Assembly (NCBI RefSeq): GCF_016019885.1
Contig: NZ_JAEANY010000004.1
Coordinates: 83,054 to 147,053, forward strand
Direction of reading: 5' to 3'
Length of the DNA: 64,000 bases
Source of the DNA: Aurantiacibacter sediminis
GTDB lineage: Bacteria > Pseudomonadota > Alphaproteobacteria > Sphingomonadales > Sphingomonadaceae
Made by a program: the position numbers and the translations under genes. The notes beneath the pieces were generated by a model. That model was not told the origin of the DNA and did no database searches. It was given only the letters and a program-made list of their open reading frames with translations. This document shows positions 36,805 through 45,338 of this stretch, in pieces (position 1 is the first letter of the stretch; each line of letters starts with the position of its first letter).

Positions 36805-37161
36805 TTGAGCCAGAACGACGCATCCACCGGCATCAGCCAGGGAAAAGGTCCCTTCATCCTTGCAGGGCCTATCGAGCGCCCCGATCCGCGCACCGTGCCG
36901 TTGCGCGGTGACATTGCGCATATCGCGCTCGCTGGAAAACACTTTGTACCGCACTACGCCGTGCCCCAGCCGCGCACTGTAATGCCCGGAGGTGCGCCTC
37001 TGCGCGCGGCGGCTGACGATACGGCCGAAGAAATCTGCGTCGTGATGGAAGGCGAAAGCTTCGAAGTGCTCGATGTGGCGGGGCAATGGGCCTGGGGCTG
37101 CCTCTCGGTCGAAGGCCCGGTGGGCTATATCCGCGCCGACCTGCTCGAGGCAGTCGAGTAA
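36805..37161 (+). CDS. SH3-only protein, probable remnant of an NlpC/P60 peptidase
   Basis: A 118-residue protein. The sequence FILAGPIERPDPRTVPLRGDI, HFVPHYAVPQPR and GESFEVLDVAGQWAWGCLSVEGPVGYI matches, from memory, the N-terminal bacterial SH3 region of sphingomonad C40 (NlpC/P60) peptidases, which usually continue into a catalytic domain. Here the frame ends (TAA) directly at the argC ATG, so no catalytic Cys/His/His is present. The start is most likely TTG at 36805, six nt after AGGA; TTG at 36781 is an alternative. It lies between pepA and argC on the same strand. Confidence 0.65.
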   Translation: MSQNDASTGISQGKGPFILAGPIERPDPRTVPLRGDIAHIALAGKHFVPHYAVPQPRTVMPGGAPLRAAADDTAEEICVVMEGESFEVLDVAGQWAWGCLSVEGPVGYIRADLLEAVE

Positions 37162-38087
37162 TGCCGCAAACGGTCTTCATCGATGGCGCAGCGGGCACTA
37201 CCGGCCTTGAAATTGCTGACCGGCTCGAAGGCCGCGAGGAATTCGATCTGGTCCGGCTCAGCGAAGCAGAGCGCAAAGACCCGGACTGCCGCCGTACCGC
37301 GCTTAATTACGCCGATTTTGCGATCCTTTGCCTGCCGGATGACGCTTCGATCGAAGCTGTTTCCATGCTGGATGAAAATAGCGAAACGCGGCTGATCGAC
37401 GCCTCCAGCGCCCATCGCGGCGCGCCGGGCTGGATTTACGGCTTCCCCGAACTGGTCGGGACGAATGCCATTGTGAATGCGAAGCGCGTGGCCAATCCGG
37501 GCTGCTATCCCACTGGCTTCCTCTCGCTGATCGCGCCGTTGATCAGGGCGAAGCTGCTGCCGCGCGACTGGCCCTACACGGTGAATGGCATTTCCGGCTT
37601 TTCCGGCGGTGGGAAGAGCCTGATCGCCCGGTTCGAGGACGAGGCAGACATTGCTTATCGCGCCTACGGGCTGGCGCTCGGTCACAAGCATTTGGCGGAG
37701 ATGAAAAGCAAGGCGGGTTTGGAGCATGAGCCGGTATTCTCGCCAGCCGTCGTGCCGGCCTTCCGCGGCATGCTGGTGGAAGTGCCGCTGCATGTGGCAG
37801 CCATGCGCTCTGCCGCAACGCCGGAAAAGCTGCGTGACGAATTGACGCGCTACTACGCCGAAGCAGCGCTGATTACCGTACATCAGGATAATCCAGATGA
37901 GCTGATCTTGCGCCAAGAGCAGGAGCCGTCCGACCGGATCGATCTGTGGGTCTTCGCCGACAAGGAAGGCGAAGCAGTCCGGCTGATCGCGCGGCTTGAT
38001 AATCTGGGCAAAGGCGCGGCGGGCGCGGCGGTGCAATCGCTCAACCTGATGTCGGGCGCGGACGAGCTTGCGGGCCTGCGCATTTAA
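37161..38087 (+). CDS. argC: N-acetyl-gamma-glutamyl-phosphate reductase, type 2 (short)
   Basis: ArgC reduces N-acetylglutamyl phosphate with NADPH in arginine biosynthesis. From the ATG at 37161 it has 308 residues, the short type. It shows the cofactor loop DGAAGTTGLEIADRL (8-22) and the catalytic cysteine in VANPGCYPTGF (Cys115); HKHLAEM supplies the conserved histidine. The ATG shares one base with the stop of the SH3 gene (TAATG). Confidence 0.95.
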   Translation: MPQTVFIDGAAGTTGLEIADRLEGREEFDLVRLSEAERKDPDCRRTALNYADFAILCLPDDASIEAVSMLDENSETRLIDASSAHRGAPGWIYGFPELVGTNAIVNAKRVANPGCYPTGFLSLIAPLIRAKLLPRDWPYTVNGISGFSGGGKSLIARFEDEADIAYRAYGLALGHKHLAEMKSKAGLEHEPVFSPAVVPAFRGMLVEVPLHVAAMRSAATPEKLRDELTRYYAEAALITVHQDNPDELILRQEQEPSDRIDLWVFADKEGEAVRLIARLDNLGKGAAGAAVQSLNLMSGADELAGLRI

Positions 38088-38088
38088 G

Positions 38089-38107
38089 CTGCCCAGCTTT
38101 TGGGCAG
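38089..38107 (+). terminator. Hairpin after argC
   Basis: A perfect 7-bp stem, CTGCCCA / TGGGCAG, with a 5-nt loop starts just after the argC stop. There is no T run downstream, so it may stabilise the 3' end of the mRNA or act as a weak terminator. Confidence 0.4.
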
Positions 38108-38211
38108 TCATGCCTCAAAATTCACCAATCGGGCTCGTCTCGATGGAGGGTGTAAGACCTTTGCACCCTTTCGCCCGAGGAGGCGATTGGTTACGCTCTC
38201 ACGCAGTAAGT

Positions 38212-38228
38212 CTGGCACGATTCTTGAA
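38212..38228 (+). promoter_or_regulatory. Sigma-54 (RpoN) promoter of glnB-glnA
   Basis: CTGGCACGATTCTTGAA matches the sigma-54 consensus YTGGCACGRNNNTTGCW at every defined position except one (A for C in the -12 element). It lies about 90 bp before the glnB start. Nitrogen-regulated sigma-54 promoters before glnB-glnA are known in proteobacteria. A lone TGCACC half-site of the NtrC pattern is at 38162-38167, about 50 bp upstream. The match is seen; use by RpoN/NtrC is inferred. Confidence 0.75.
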
Positions 38229-38291
38229 CTCTTTCGAGCGGGTAATGTCAGGCGGGAACACGCCCGGCACTTATCCGCTTAACAAGGATAA

Positions 38292-38657
<366 letters not shown>

Positions 38658-38714
38658 CGCTCAACCAATCCCGCAACAATACGAACAATACTACGTCTTG
38701 GAGGACATAGAATA

Positions 38715-40124
38715 ATGGCAAGTGCAGCTGATATCGTGAAGCAGATCTCTGACGAGGAAATCGAGTGGGTGGATGTCCGCTTCACCGATCCCAAGGGCAA
38801 GTGGCAGCACCTGTCCATGTGCGGCAGCGTCGTCGATGAAGACATGCTTGAAGAAGGCATGATGTTCGACGGGTCTTCCATAGAAGGCTGGAAGACGATC
38901 AATGAAAGCGACATGATCCTGAAGCCGGATCTGGACAGCGTCTATGTCGATCCGTTCAGCGCGACGCCAATGATGGTGATTTTCTGCGACATTGTGGAGC
39001 CGAGCAATGGCGAGCTTTATTCGCGTGACCCGCGCTCGACCGCCAAGCGCGCCGAATCCTATCTCAAGTCCACCGGCATCGGTGACACGATCTATGTCGG
39101 CCCCGAACCCGAATTCTTCATGTTCGACGATGTCCGCTTCGAAGACGGTTATGCCGGATCGGGCTACCAGATCGACGATATCGAGCTGCCGACCAATGGC
39201 GCCACCGAAATCGAAGGCGGCAATATGGGTCACCGCCCGCGCGCCAAGGGCGGCTATTTCCCCGTCGCTCCGGTCGACAGCGCCATGGATATTCGCGCCG
39301 AAATGGTTTCGACCATGATGGAAATGGGCCTTCCGATGGATAAGCACCACCACGAAGTGGCCGCTGCCCAGCACGAACTTGGCATTACCTTCAGCACGCT
39401 GACCAAGACGGCCGACCAGGTGCAGATTTACAAGTATGTCGTGCACCAGGTCGCTCACGCCTATGGCAAGACTGCGACCTTCATGCCCAAGCCGATCAAG
39501 GACGATAACGGCAGCGGCATGCACACCCACATGTCGATCTGGAAGGATGGCAAGCCGACTTTCGCGGGCAATGAATATGCCGGCCTGTCGGAAACCTGCC
39601 TCCACTACATTGGCGGTGTGATTAAGCATGCGAAGGCGCTGAACGCTTTCACCAACCCCAGCACCAACAGCTACAAGCGCCTGGTACCGGGCTTTGAAGC
39701 GCCGGTTCTGCTCGCCTATTCGGCGCGCAATCGCTCGGCCTCCTGCCGTATTCCGTACGGCTCGGGCGAGAAAGCCAAGCGCGTGGAATTCCGCTTCCCC
39801 GATCCGATGGCCAACCCCTATCTTGCCTTCAGCGCGCTGCTGATGGCTGGCCTCGACGGGATCGAAAACAAGATCCACCCGGGCGATGCGATGGACAAGA
39901 ACCTCTACGACCTGCCCCCGGCAGAGCTCGCCGATGTTCCGACGGTCTGCGGCAGCTTGCGCGAAGCGCTGCTCGCCCTGCGCGACGACCACGAATTCCT
40001 GCTGAAGGGCGACGTGTTCACGAAGGACCAGATCGACGCCTACATGGACCTGAAGTGGGAAGACGTGCTGCGCTTCGAAACGACGCCGAGCCCGGTCGAA
40101 TTCGACATGTATTACTCGTCGTAA
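38715..40124 (+). CDS. glnA: Type I glutamine synthetase
   Basis: GlnA condenses glutamate and ammonia with ATP. The 469-residue protein has the family segments [18 protein letters not shown], the ATP-binding [16 protein letters not shown] and [20 protein letters not shown]. Tyr398 in NLYDLPP is at the known adenylylation position, so activity is probably controlled by GlnE through PII. A GGAGG ribosome site precedes the ATG. A strong terminator follows. Confidence 0.98.
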   Translation: MASAADIVKQISDEEIEWVDVRFTDPKGKWQHLSMCGSVVDEDMLEEGMMFDGSSIEGWKTINESDMILKPDLDSVYVDPFSATPMMVIFCDIVEPSNGELYSRDPRSTAKRAESYLKSTGIGDTIYVGPEPEFFMFDDVRFEDGYAGSGYQIDDIELPTNGATEIEGGNMGHRPRAKGGYFPVAPVDSAMDIRAEMVSTMMEMGLPMDKHHHEVAAAQHELGITFSTLTKTADQVQIYKYVVHQVAHAYGKTATFMPKPIKDDNGSGMHTHMSIWKDGKPTFAGNEYAGLSETCLHYIGGVIKHAKALNAFTNPSTNSYKRLVPGFEAPVLLAYSARNRSASCRIPYGSGEKAKRVEFRFPDPMANPYLAFSALLMAGLDGIENKIHPGDAMDKNLYDLPPAELADVPTVCGSLREALLALRDDHEFLLKGDVFTKDQIDAYMDLKWEDVLRFETTPSPVEFDMYYSS

Positions 40125-40173
40125 ATACGACCACCGTCCGCTGCCCTCAAGCAGCGAAGCGGTAGGGCAATAG

Positions 40174-40207
40174 AAAGGCCGTCCGGAGCGATCCGGGCGG
40201 CCTTTTT
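40174..40207. terminator. Rho-independent terminator after glnA
   Basis: AAA, then an 11-bp stem GGCCGTCCGGA / TCCGGGCGGCC with one G-U pair and a GCGA-like loop (40177-40202), then TTTTT (40203-40207). It ends the glnBA transcript. It also lies just past the stop of the convergent minus-strand gene, with only AAA on that side, so it may work weakly in the other direction. Confidence 0.9.
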
Positions 40208-40226
40208 CGTTGCAATAATTTGCGCT

Positions 40227-40883
40227 TCAGAAAGGGGCCGGAATGCGACGATGGATTACGATAGGAGCGTCTTCCTCTGCCGGAACTTCCAGCTGGGTGA
40301 AGGGCTGGCCCATCCACAGCCGATAGCCGCCCTCGTCCAGATGCGCGATGCGGTTGAGCTTGAGGTAGCCGACGTTCATGCGCGTATAGTTGTCCGACCG
40401 GCAGAGCCCGGAATCGGTTTCGTCGCGGCATGAAATCGGGCGATCCAACGCTTCGAAGTCCGCCGCCAATTGCAACATGGCGACCGCTTCATCTGTAGAA
40501 ACTTCCTCGGCCAGCGTAGCGAAATCGGCAAACTCGCACGGGTCTTCGCGAGACAAGGCCACTTGCCTAAAGGGCCGTGCGCTGTGCGTCGATACCCCGC
40601 CGTCCATCGTGTTCAAGGTCACGTACCATGAAATCCGCGTGCAGGCGTCCCCCACCCTCTCGGGCCGTTCGAGCAGCGTGTAGTCGCGAAAGCCCGGCGG
40701 GGTCATGTCCTGCGTCCGGTCTTCGATCCTGACGATCGCGCCGTGCTCCTGCCCTTCCAGCATCACTGTGCCCATTTCAGATGCGCTCATGCCCTCGATC
40801 GCGTCAAACCAAGCGCTGTCCTGCGCCTGCGCTGCGGGGCCGGTAAGCAGAGCGCCGATTGCTGCGACGGAAAGCACCTTCAT
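40227..40883 (-). CDS. Exported protein of unknown function
   Basis: From the ATG at 40883 the protein has 218 residues and a clear Sec signal peptide (MKVLSVAAIGALLTGPAAQAQ). This start is set by the GGAGGAG ribosome site 6-9 nt upstream; the earlier GTG and ATG lie inside or next to that site. The mature part has four cysteines (in DACTRIS, EDPCEFAD, ISCRDE and GLCRSDN) that could form disulfides in the periplasm. No known domain was recognised. Confidence 0.72.
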   Translation of the reverse strand: MKVLSVAAIGALLTGPAAQAQDSAWFDAIEGMSASEMGTVMLEGQEHGAIVRIEDRTQDMTPPGFRDYTLLERPERVGDACTRISWYVTLNTMDGGVSTHSARPFRQVALSREDPCEFADFATLAEEVSTDEAVAMLQLAADFEALDRPISCRDETDSGLCRSDNYTRMNVGYLKLNRIAHLDEGGYRLWMGQPFTQLEVPAEEDAPIVIHRRIPAPF

Positions 40884-40961
40884 GTTCATCTCCTCCACCC
40901 GACTGGGTTAGGTGAAGAAATTATCACAGTAATCCCGCGTCCGCAAAAAATGCTTTGCCGA

Positions 40962-41621
40962 TCAACGCATCGCCAGCATTCCGCGCTTACCGCTGGCGAC
41001 AAACACTCCGAGCAGCAACAGGCCTGCGAACATCGACAGCCAGTCTAGCGGTGCGGGTGCGGTCGCGTAGTTCAGATGCGCGAGGAGTGACCAGCCGCCG
41101 CCGAACAGGAATAGTAGGTAGAAACAAAGCGCGGTTGCTTCTCTCGACACGCTGAGCATCAGCTCGTCTGTATGGCGGCGCTGGCGATGTCCGGCGAACC
41201 ATGCAAATCCGACCAAAACGATCACCGCGGCGAGGACAATTTCCCGACCGATAATGCCCGCAGGCTCCGCCAATGCAGCCATGATCAGGGCAAGCGCGAG
41301 GGCGATCATCCCCGCGCCGCTCCAGCTTAACATGGCTTTTTGTTCGCGCAGCTCATCTGCATCTTCGACGTTCAGGAATGTCGCCCCGGCCTTGGGCATG
41401 GCTAGCCCGAAAAGCACGGCGAGCGCAGTCAGCAAGTAAATCAGGCCGATGAGCATCGCGACTTCACGCGACGCGCCGAGCACGCCCAGCAAGCCGCTAT
41501 CGGCAAGGCGAAGGCCGCCCATCGCACCAAGAAAGCCGGCGATTGCGCCCAGCCCCACGGCGAAAAATGTCTTGTTGCGCCTGCGCTTCTTGTCTGCAGT
41601 TTCCATGTCAGTCTCAGTCAT
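40962..41621 (-). CDS. Polytopic membrane protein paired with an Xre-type regulator
   Basis: A 219-residue protein with about six hydrophobic segments and a basic cytoplasmic N-terminus (DKKRRRNK). I recognise no specific family; the general layout matches the membrane partners commonly encoded with short HTH regulators. Its start overlaps the regulator gene by 8 nt, so the two are cotranscribed and probably functionally linked. Confidence 0.75.
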   Translation of the reverse strand: MTETDMETADKKRRRNKTFFAVGLGAIAGFLGAMGGLRLADSGLLGVLGASREVAMLIGLIYLLTALAVLFGLAMPKAGATFLNVEDADELREQKAMLSWSGAGMIALALALIMAALAEPAGIIGREIVLAAVIVLVGFAWFAGHRQRRHTDELMLSVSREATALCFYLLFLFGGGWSLLAHLNYATAPAPLDWLSMFAGLLLLGVFVASGKRGMLAMR

Positions 41622-41823
41622 TGTCCGGTTCCCAATCGTCGATGAATATGTCCGGCACGTTCACGGCGAAAAGCTTCGCCATGCGCAGCGCCAGCGGCAG
41701 GGAGGGATCGTATTTATCGGTTTCGACCGCATTCACCGTTTGCCGAGAGACGCCAAGCCGCCTTGCCAGCTCACCCTGGCTCCAGCCCTGCGCTTCCCGA
41801 TAATGCTTCACGCGGTTGTACAC
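41614..41823 (-). CDS. Short Xre-family helix-turn-helix regulator
   Basis: A 69-residue protein made up of one HTH_3 domain: YREAQGWSQGELARRLGVSR then QTVNAVETDKYDPSLPLA and the C-terminal LFAVNVPDIF. This is the typical family of small regulators encoded next to a membrane protein. Directly upstream are three copies of a GTAAAGAG-type palindrome at 17-bp spacing, which is very likely its own operator, so the pair is probably autoregulated. Confidence 0.93.
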   Translation of the reverse strand: MYNRVKHYREAQGWSQGELARRLGVSRQTVNAVETDKYDPSLPLALRMAKLFAVNVPDIFIDDWEPDND

Positions 41824-41842
41824 CGAATCACCTCTTATGCCT

Positions 41843-41892
41843 GTAAAGAGCTCTTTACTGACAAGAGGTCTTTACAGTCAAGAGCTCTTTAC
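41843..41892. promoter_or_regulatory. Three-copy operator array upstream of the Xre-type gene
   Basis: A 14-bp element occurs three times at 41845-41858 (AAAGAGCTCTTTAC), 41862-41875 (CAAGAGGTCTTTAC) and 41879-41892 (CAAGAGCTCTTTAC), with starts exactly 17 bp apart. The first copy extends to the perfect 16-bp palindrome GTAAAGAGCTCTTTAC (41843-41858). The array begins 20 bp upstream of the regulator's ATG, where it would block or activate the promoter. Binding by the adjacent regulator is inferred. Confidence 0.85.
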
Positions 41893-41920
41893 AAGCGCGT
41901 GAGCTCAGCTTGGTGCTGCC

Positions 41921-42880
41921 TCAGCGCAAGGGTTCGGCGACGATGCGTGGCGGCGGGTCTTCCATCAGGCGCTGCATATATTCCGCGCGGTGTTCGGACA
42001 GCCCGGCATCGCACCAACTGCGCAAAGGATGATCGGCGCCGCCGGCAAAGCTGCGGAAAGTGGCCCAGTCCACACCTTCGAAAATGCAAATGCGCGCCAA
42101 TTCCTGCGACGGATTGGCAAGGTAAATTCGCGTGCCATCGGTCAATTCTGCCACCGCAGATGTCCATCGCGCAATCGGCAGCGCCATGGACCATGCAACC
42201 TCGCGCCCATCGAGATACAGATCGAGAGCTGCATCGGCATTGAAGCGCGAATGGACGTTTCCGGGATGGACGACAATCGCGGCGCGCGCCCCGTCCGGTT
42301 CGCCCGTTTCCGCGCGCATTTCATATCCATCATCGTAAGGCTGCGCGTTTTCCGGCAAGTCTGCCGGTTCGCCAGCCTCCTCCTGCAGCTCGCATGTCAG
42401 CGGATCAGGCCAAAGCGAGGTGATCTCACCGACTTTGGCAAAGCGCCTGTTACCCGGCAGGCTGTCAGGAATGATTTCAAACCGGCATGCATCGAAGCGG
42501 ACTTGCCCGTCCTCCACGATCGCGCGTTCCCACGGATCGATATTTCCGGAGGGGTATGGCCCCAGAAACGGGGCGACATAAAATACCCCTCCTCCCGGAC
42601 TGATTGCACCGACGAGATAACTTTCCGCCTGATAGCCGACCTGCATCGCATAAGGGATCGGCTCTTCGTCTCCCATGGCACGGGCATCCTCTGCGGCGCG
42701 CTCATAAAGCAGCTCATAGATCTGCGGCACGCGCCCCTGCCTCGGCTCATCTGGATCGGGCGCTGCGGGTAGAGTGATTTCTTCGAACGCGGACTCTTGC
42801 GCGGTGGCGACAGGCGCGCTGCAGGCGATGAGCGATGCGGCGACGGCCGGGGCAAGAAAGGCTCTGAATGTCGTGTTCAT
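41921..42880 (-). CDS. Exported protein of unknown function, possible lipoprotein
   Basis: A 319-residue protein with an N-terminal signal sequence. Either a lipobox (SLIAC, Cys20) or a signal peptidase I site (TATAQ-like, about residue 27) is possible. The mature part begins with acidic, Pro-rich sequence and has four cysteines after the signal (in DACRFEI, LTCELQ, ARICIFE and SWCDAG), suggesting a folded periplasmic domain. No known domain was recognised. The stop lies about 30 bp from the operator array and the gene stands alone. Confidence 0.7.
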   Translation of the reverse strand: MNTTFRAFLAPAVAASLIACSAPVATAQESAFEEITLPAAPDPDEPRQGRVPQIYELLYERAAEDARAMGDEEPIPYAMQVGYQAESYLVGAISPGGGVFYVAPFLGPYPSGNIDPWERAIVEDGQVRFDACRFEIIPDSLPGNRRFAKVGEITSLWPDPLTCELQEEAGEPADLPENAQPYDDGYEMRAETGEPDGARAAIVVHPGNVHSRFNADAALDLYLDGREVAWSMALPIARWTSAVAELTDGTRIYLANPSQELARICIFEGVDWATFRSFAGGADHPLRSWCDAGLSEHRAEYMQRLMEDPPPRIVAEPLR

Positions 42881-42981
42881 ATCAGTCGAATAGCAGGCTG
42901 GTGTGCCCGATAAATGCCTTTCCTACAGAATTTCGGGTAACCTATTCACCCGCTCCTTTCTGGACCATGAAAGGCGTTCCC

Positions 42982-43611
42982 ATGACCAATTCCGCCCCAC
43001 GCAAACCGCTATTCGACCTTATACGCCGTATACTCGGAAGACCGTTTCGGCAGAGCGAAGTCGACGTGATCGATTGCGTGCTGGACGGCGAAAAAGATTG
43101 TTTTCAGGACACTGTCACACCTGTCACACCCCCCTCCTCCATCGGCGCGGATGGCATCGCGCTGATCAAGCAGTTCGAAGGCTGCGCGAAGCGGCGGGCC
43201 GATGGCTTGATCGAGGCGTATCCCGATCCCGGCACAGGGGATGATCCGTGGACGATCGGCTGGGGCGCAACGGGCGCAGACCGGTTCAACGGTGGACGCA
43301 TCGCGCGCGGCACCGTGTGGACGAAGGCGCAATGCGATGCGCGGCTGGACGAAGACCTGGCGCGCTATGCCAAGGAGGTCGCGCAGGCACTGGGCGATGT
43401 TCCGACTACGCAGGCGCAGTTCGATGCCCTTGTCAGCTTTCACTACAATACCGGCGCAATCGGCAAGGCGACGCTAACGCGCAAACACCGCGCGGGCGAC
43501 CATGCCGGGGCCGCGCGCGAATTCGATCGCTGGTGCTATGCCGGTGGGCGCGTCCTTAAAGGTTTGGCGCGGAGGCGGGCTGCTGAATCGGCGTTGTATC
43601 GCGGCGGCTGA
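42982..43611 (+). CDS. GH24 (phage-type) lysozyme without signal peptide
   Basis: From the ATG at 42982 the protein has 209 residues. The muramidase domain starts at GIALIKQFEG (58-67) with catalytic Glu66, Asp82 (YPDPGTG) and Thr91 (PWTIGWG), followed by FDALVSFHYNTGAIGKATL and the C-terminal GLARRRAAE typical of GH24 enzymes. The first ~55 residues are a polar extension with PVTPPSS and no signal peptide. No other phage genes are nearby, so this is probably a resident chromosomal enzyme. AAAGG upstream supports this start; ATG at 42967 is the alternative. Confidence 0.9.
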   Translation: MTNSAPRKPLFDLIRRILGRPFRQSEVDVIDCVLDGEKDCFQDTVTPVTPPSSIGADGIALIKQFEGCAKRRADGLIEAYPDPGTGDDPWTIGWGATGADRFNGGRIARGTVWTKAQCDARLDEDLARYAKEVAQALGDVPTTQAQFDALVSFHYNTGAIGKATLTRKHRAGDHAGAAREFDRWCYAGGRVLKGLARRRAAESALYRGG

Positions 43612-43698
43612 GGCTAAGGCGGCGTGGGCTCACCCGAGCGTCTGTCGGGAACCGTCACGCTGCCAGTCCCGTTGCAAGGCCGAACAGGAGACTTCAGA

Positions 43699-44730
43699 AT
43701 GAAGCTTGTACTTGCAGCAGTATCAGCTCTCGCTTTGGCGGCCACACCGGCGCTCGCCCAGGGCCAGGGCAATGGAAACGGGAATGGCAATCGCGGCGGC
43801 GGTGGCCCTCCTGGCCAAGTCGAACGCGGCAATCCCGGCAATGGTGGCGGCAACGCCCAGCGCGGCAATCGCGGCGGCGGAAATGACCGTGTCGTGCAGC
43901 GCGGCAACCCCGGCAATGGCAACGCTAATCGCGGCGGCGGGAATGGCCGCAGCAATGGCGCGGGCAATGCCAATCGCGGCGGACCGCCGGTGATGGACGG
44001 CGGTAATGGTCGCGGCAACGGGCAGTCCGCTTTCCGTGGAAATGGCAACGGCAATGGCAATGGCAATGGCCGGGGCAACCGCAATGACGGGCTCGACATT
44101 CGCCTCGATACGCGCGGCGGTGGCGGGCTGATCGACCGGGTGCTGTACCGCGAAAGTGGCATCGTCAATGGGTGCCCTCCCGGCCTTGCGCGCAAACGCA
44201 ATGGCTGCCTTCCTCCCGGCCAGGCGCGGCAGCTGAACAACCGGTTTGACCGCTATTCTCGCTATTCGCCCAATTGGTGGGGCCTGCCCTATGGCGGCAG
44301 CAACTACTTCTACGATGATGGTTTCCTGCTGCGCTATGACGGCAACCGCGTGTCCGGCTTCATTCCGCTGCTTGGCGGCGCGCTGACGGTGGGCAATGTC
44401 TGGCCGTCCGATTACGGCTACCGCGAAGTGCCGCGTTACACCTCGCGCTATTACGGGCTGGGCGATAGCTATCGCTTTGCCGACAATGTCGCCTATCGCC
44501 TCGATCCGGAAACGGCAGCGATCACCTCGGTCGCGGCGCTGCTCACCGGCGACGAATTTACCGTCGGCAGCCCGATGCCACGCGGATATGATGTCTATAA
44601 CGTGCCCTATGGCTACCGCGATCGCTATCGCGACGGGCCGGATCGCTGGTATCGCTACAATGACGGCTATGTCTATCAGGTCGACCCTGAAACGCGGCTG
44701 GTCGCTGCGGCTATCGAACTGCTGATTTGA
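43699..44730 (+). CDS. Exported Gly/Asn-repeat protein with RcnB-like C-terminal repeats
   Basis: A 343-residue protein with a signal peptide (MKLVLAAVSALALAATPALAQ) followed by ~110 residues of low-complexity GN, RGGGN and NGNGNG repeats. After a GxxNGCPPGLARKRNGCLPPGQ segment, which recurs in RcnB-like periplasmic proteins, three related repeats appear, each with a Y-x-D/N-aromatic core (FYDDGFLLRYDGN; YRFADNVAYRLDPET; YRYNDGYVYQVDPET). It is presumably periplasmic or surface-exposed. AGGAG lies 8 nt before the start. Its role is unknown; nickel/cobalt homeostasis is only suggested by the family name. Confidence 0.8.
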   Translation: MKLVLAAVSALALAATPALAQGQGNGNGNGNRGGGGPPGQVERGNPGNGGGNAQRGNRGGGNDRVVQRGNPGNGNANRGGGNGRSNGAGNANRGGPPVMDGGNGRGNGQSAFRGNGNGNGNGNGRGNRNDGLDIRLDTRGGGGLIDRVLYRESGIVNGCPPGLARKRNGCLPPGQARQLNNRFDRYSRYSPNWWGLPYGGSNYFYDDGFLLRYDGNRVSGFIPLLGGALTVGNVWPSDYGYREVPRYTSRYYGLGDSYRFADNVAYRLDPETAAITSVAALLTGDEFTVGSPMPRGYDVYNVPYGYRDRYRDGPDRWYRYNDGYVYQVDPETRLVAAAIELLI

Positions 44731-44741
44731 GGGACGGAGTT

Positions 44742-45308
44742 ATGACATTCGCCAAACGATCGCGCACTTCGCTCGCTGCTGTGCTCGGCTGCACGTTGAT
44801 GCTCGCCGCCTGCGGAGACACTACTGCCGATGAGAGTGCCGCCACGCCGGGAGAGCCTGGAACACAGACAATCGCGGCCATGATCGCTGAGAACGACCAG
44901 CTGTCTTCCGTCGATGGATTGCTGCGGGATGCTGGGCTATCCGGCACTTTCGATGCGGCGCCCCATTACACAGTGTTCGCGCCCACCGACGAGGCACTCG
45001 GCTCTTTGGGTGAGGAGTTCACGGGAGAAGAGGCGCAGGCCGCGCTGATCGCCGTGCTGCGCGAACACGTGGTCCCCGGCTATCTGACGCCTGACGACAT
45101 CGCCAATGCGATCGAAGCCAATGCCGGGCCTGTCGAAATGGCAACCATGGGCAGCGGCACGCTCACTTTTGCGATGGATGGTGATACGGTCACCGTCGCG
45201 GGCGAAAACGGCGAACAAGGCAGCGCAATCGGCTCCGAAATGCTCGGCGCGAATGGCGTCGTCGTTCCCATCGATACCGTGCTGAAAGACCTCACGCCCG
45301 GCGGATGA
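44742..45308 (+). CDS. Fasciclin (FAS1) domain lipoprotein
   Basis: A 188-residue protein with a lipoprotein signal ending LMLAAC (Cys24), a short acidic linker and one FAS1 domain: HYTVFAPTDEALGSL (FAS1 H1 motif), then LREHVVPGYLTPDDI, and VVPIDTVLKDL at the end (H2 region). FAS1 proteins are extracytoplasmic adhesion-type domains. GGAG precedes the chosen ATG. It converges on tamB with a 30-bp gap. Confidence 0.93.
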   Translation: MTFAKRSRTSLAAVLGCTLMLAACGDTTADESAATPGEPGTQTIAAMIAENDQLSSVDGLLRDAGLSGTFDAAPHYTVFAPTDEALGSLGEEFTGEEAQAALIAVLREHVVPGYLTPDDIANAIEANAGPVEMATMGSGTLTFAMDGDTVTVAGENGEQGSAIGSEMLGANGVVVPIDTVLKDLTPGG

Positions 45309-45338
45309 GGCCGTCACTTATCGGTCGGGCGCTACTTC

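Noticed and set aside
38691-39992. 433-codon minus-strand frame opposite glnA
   Set aside because: It is the antisense of a strongly conserved glutamine synthetase gene and has no recognisable motif.
42982-43611. Prophage, based on the phage-type lysozyme
   Set aside because: No holin, terminase, integrase, tail or other phage gene is nearby, and neighbours are ordinary chromosomal genes.
43614-44240. Long minus-strand reading frame opposite the Gly/Asn-repeat gene
   Set aside because: It is a Pro/Leu/Arg-rich shadow of the repetitive GGC/AAT sequence, with no start signal, and the plus-strand protein has a signal peptide and a ribosome site.
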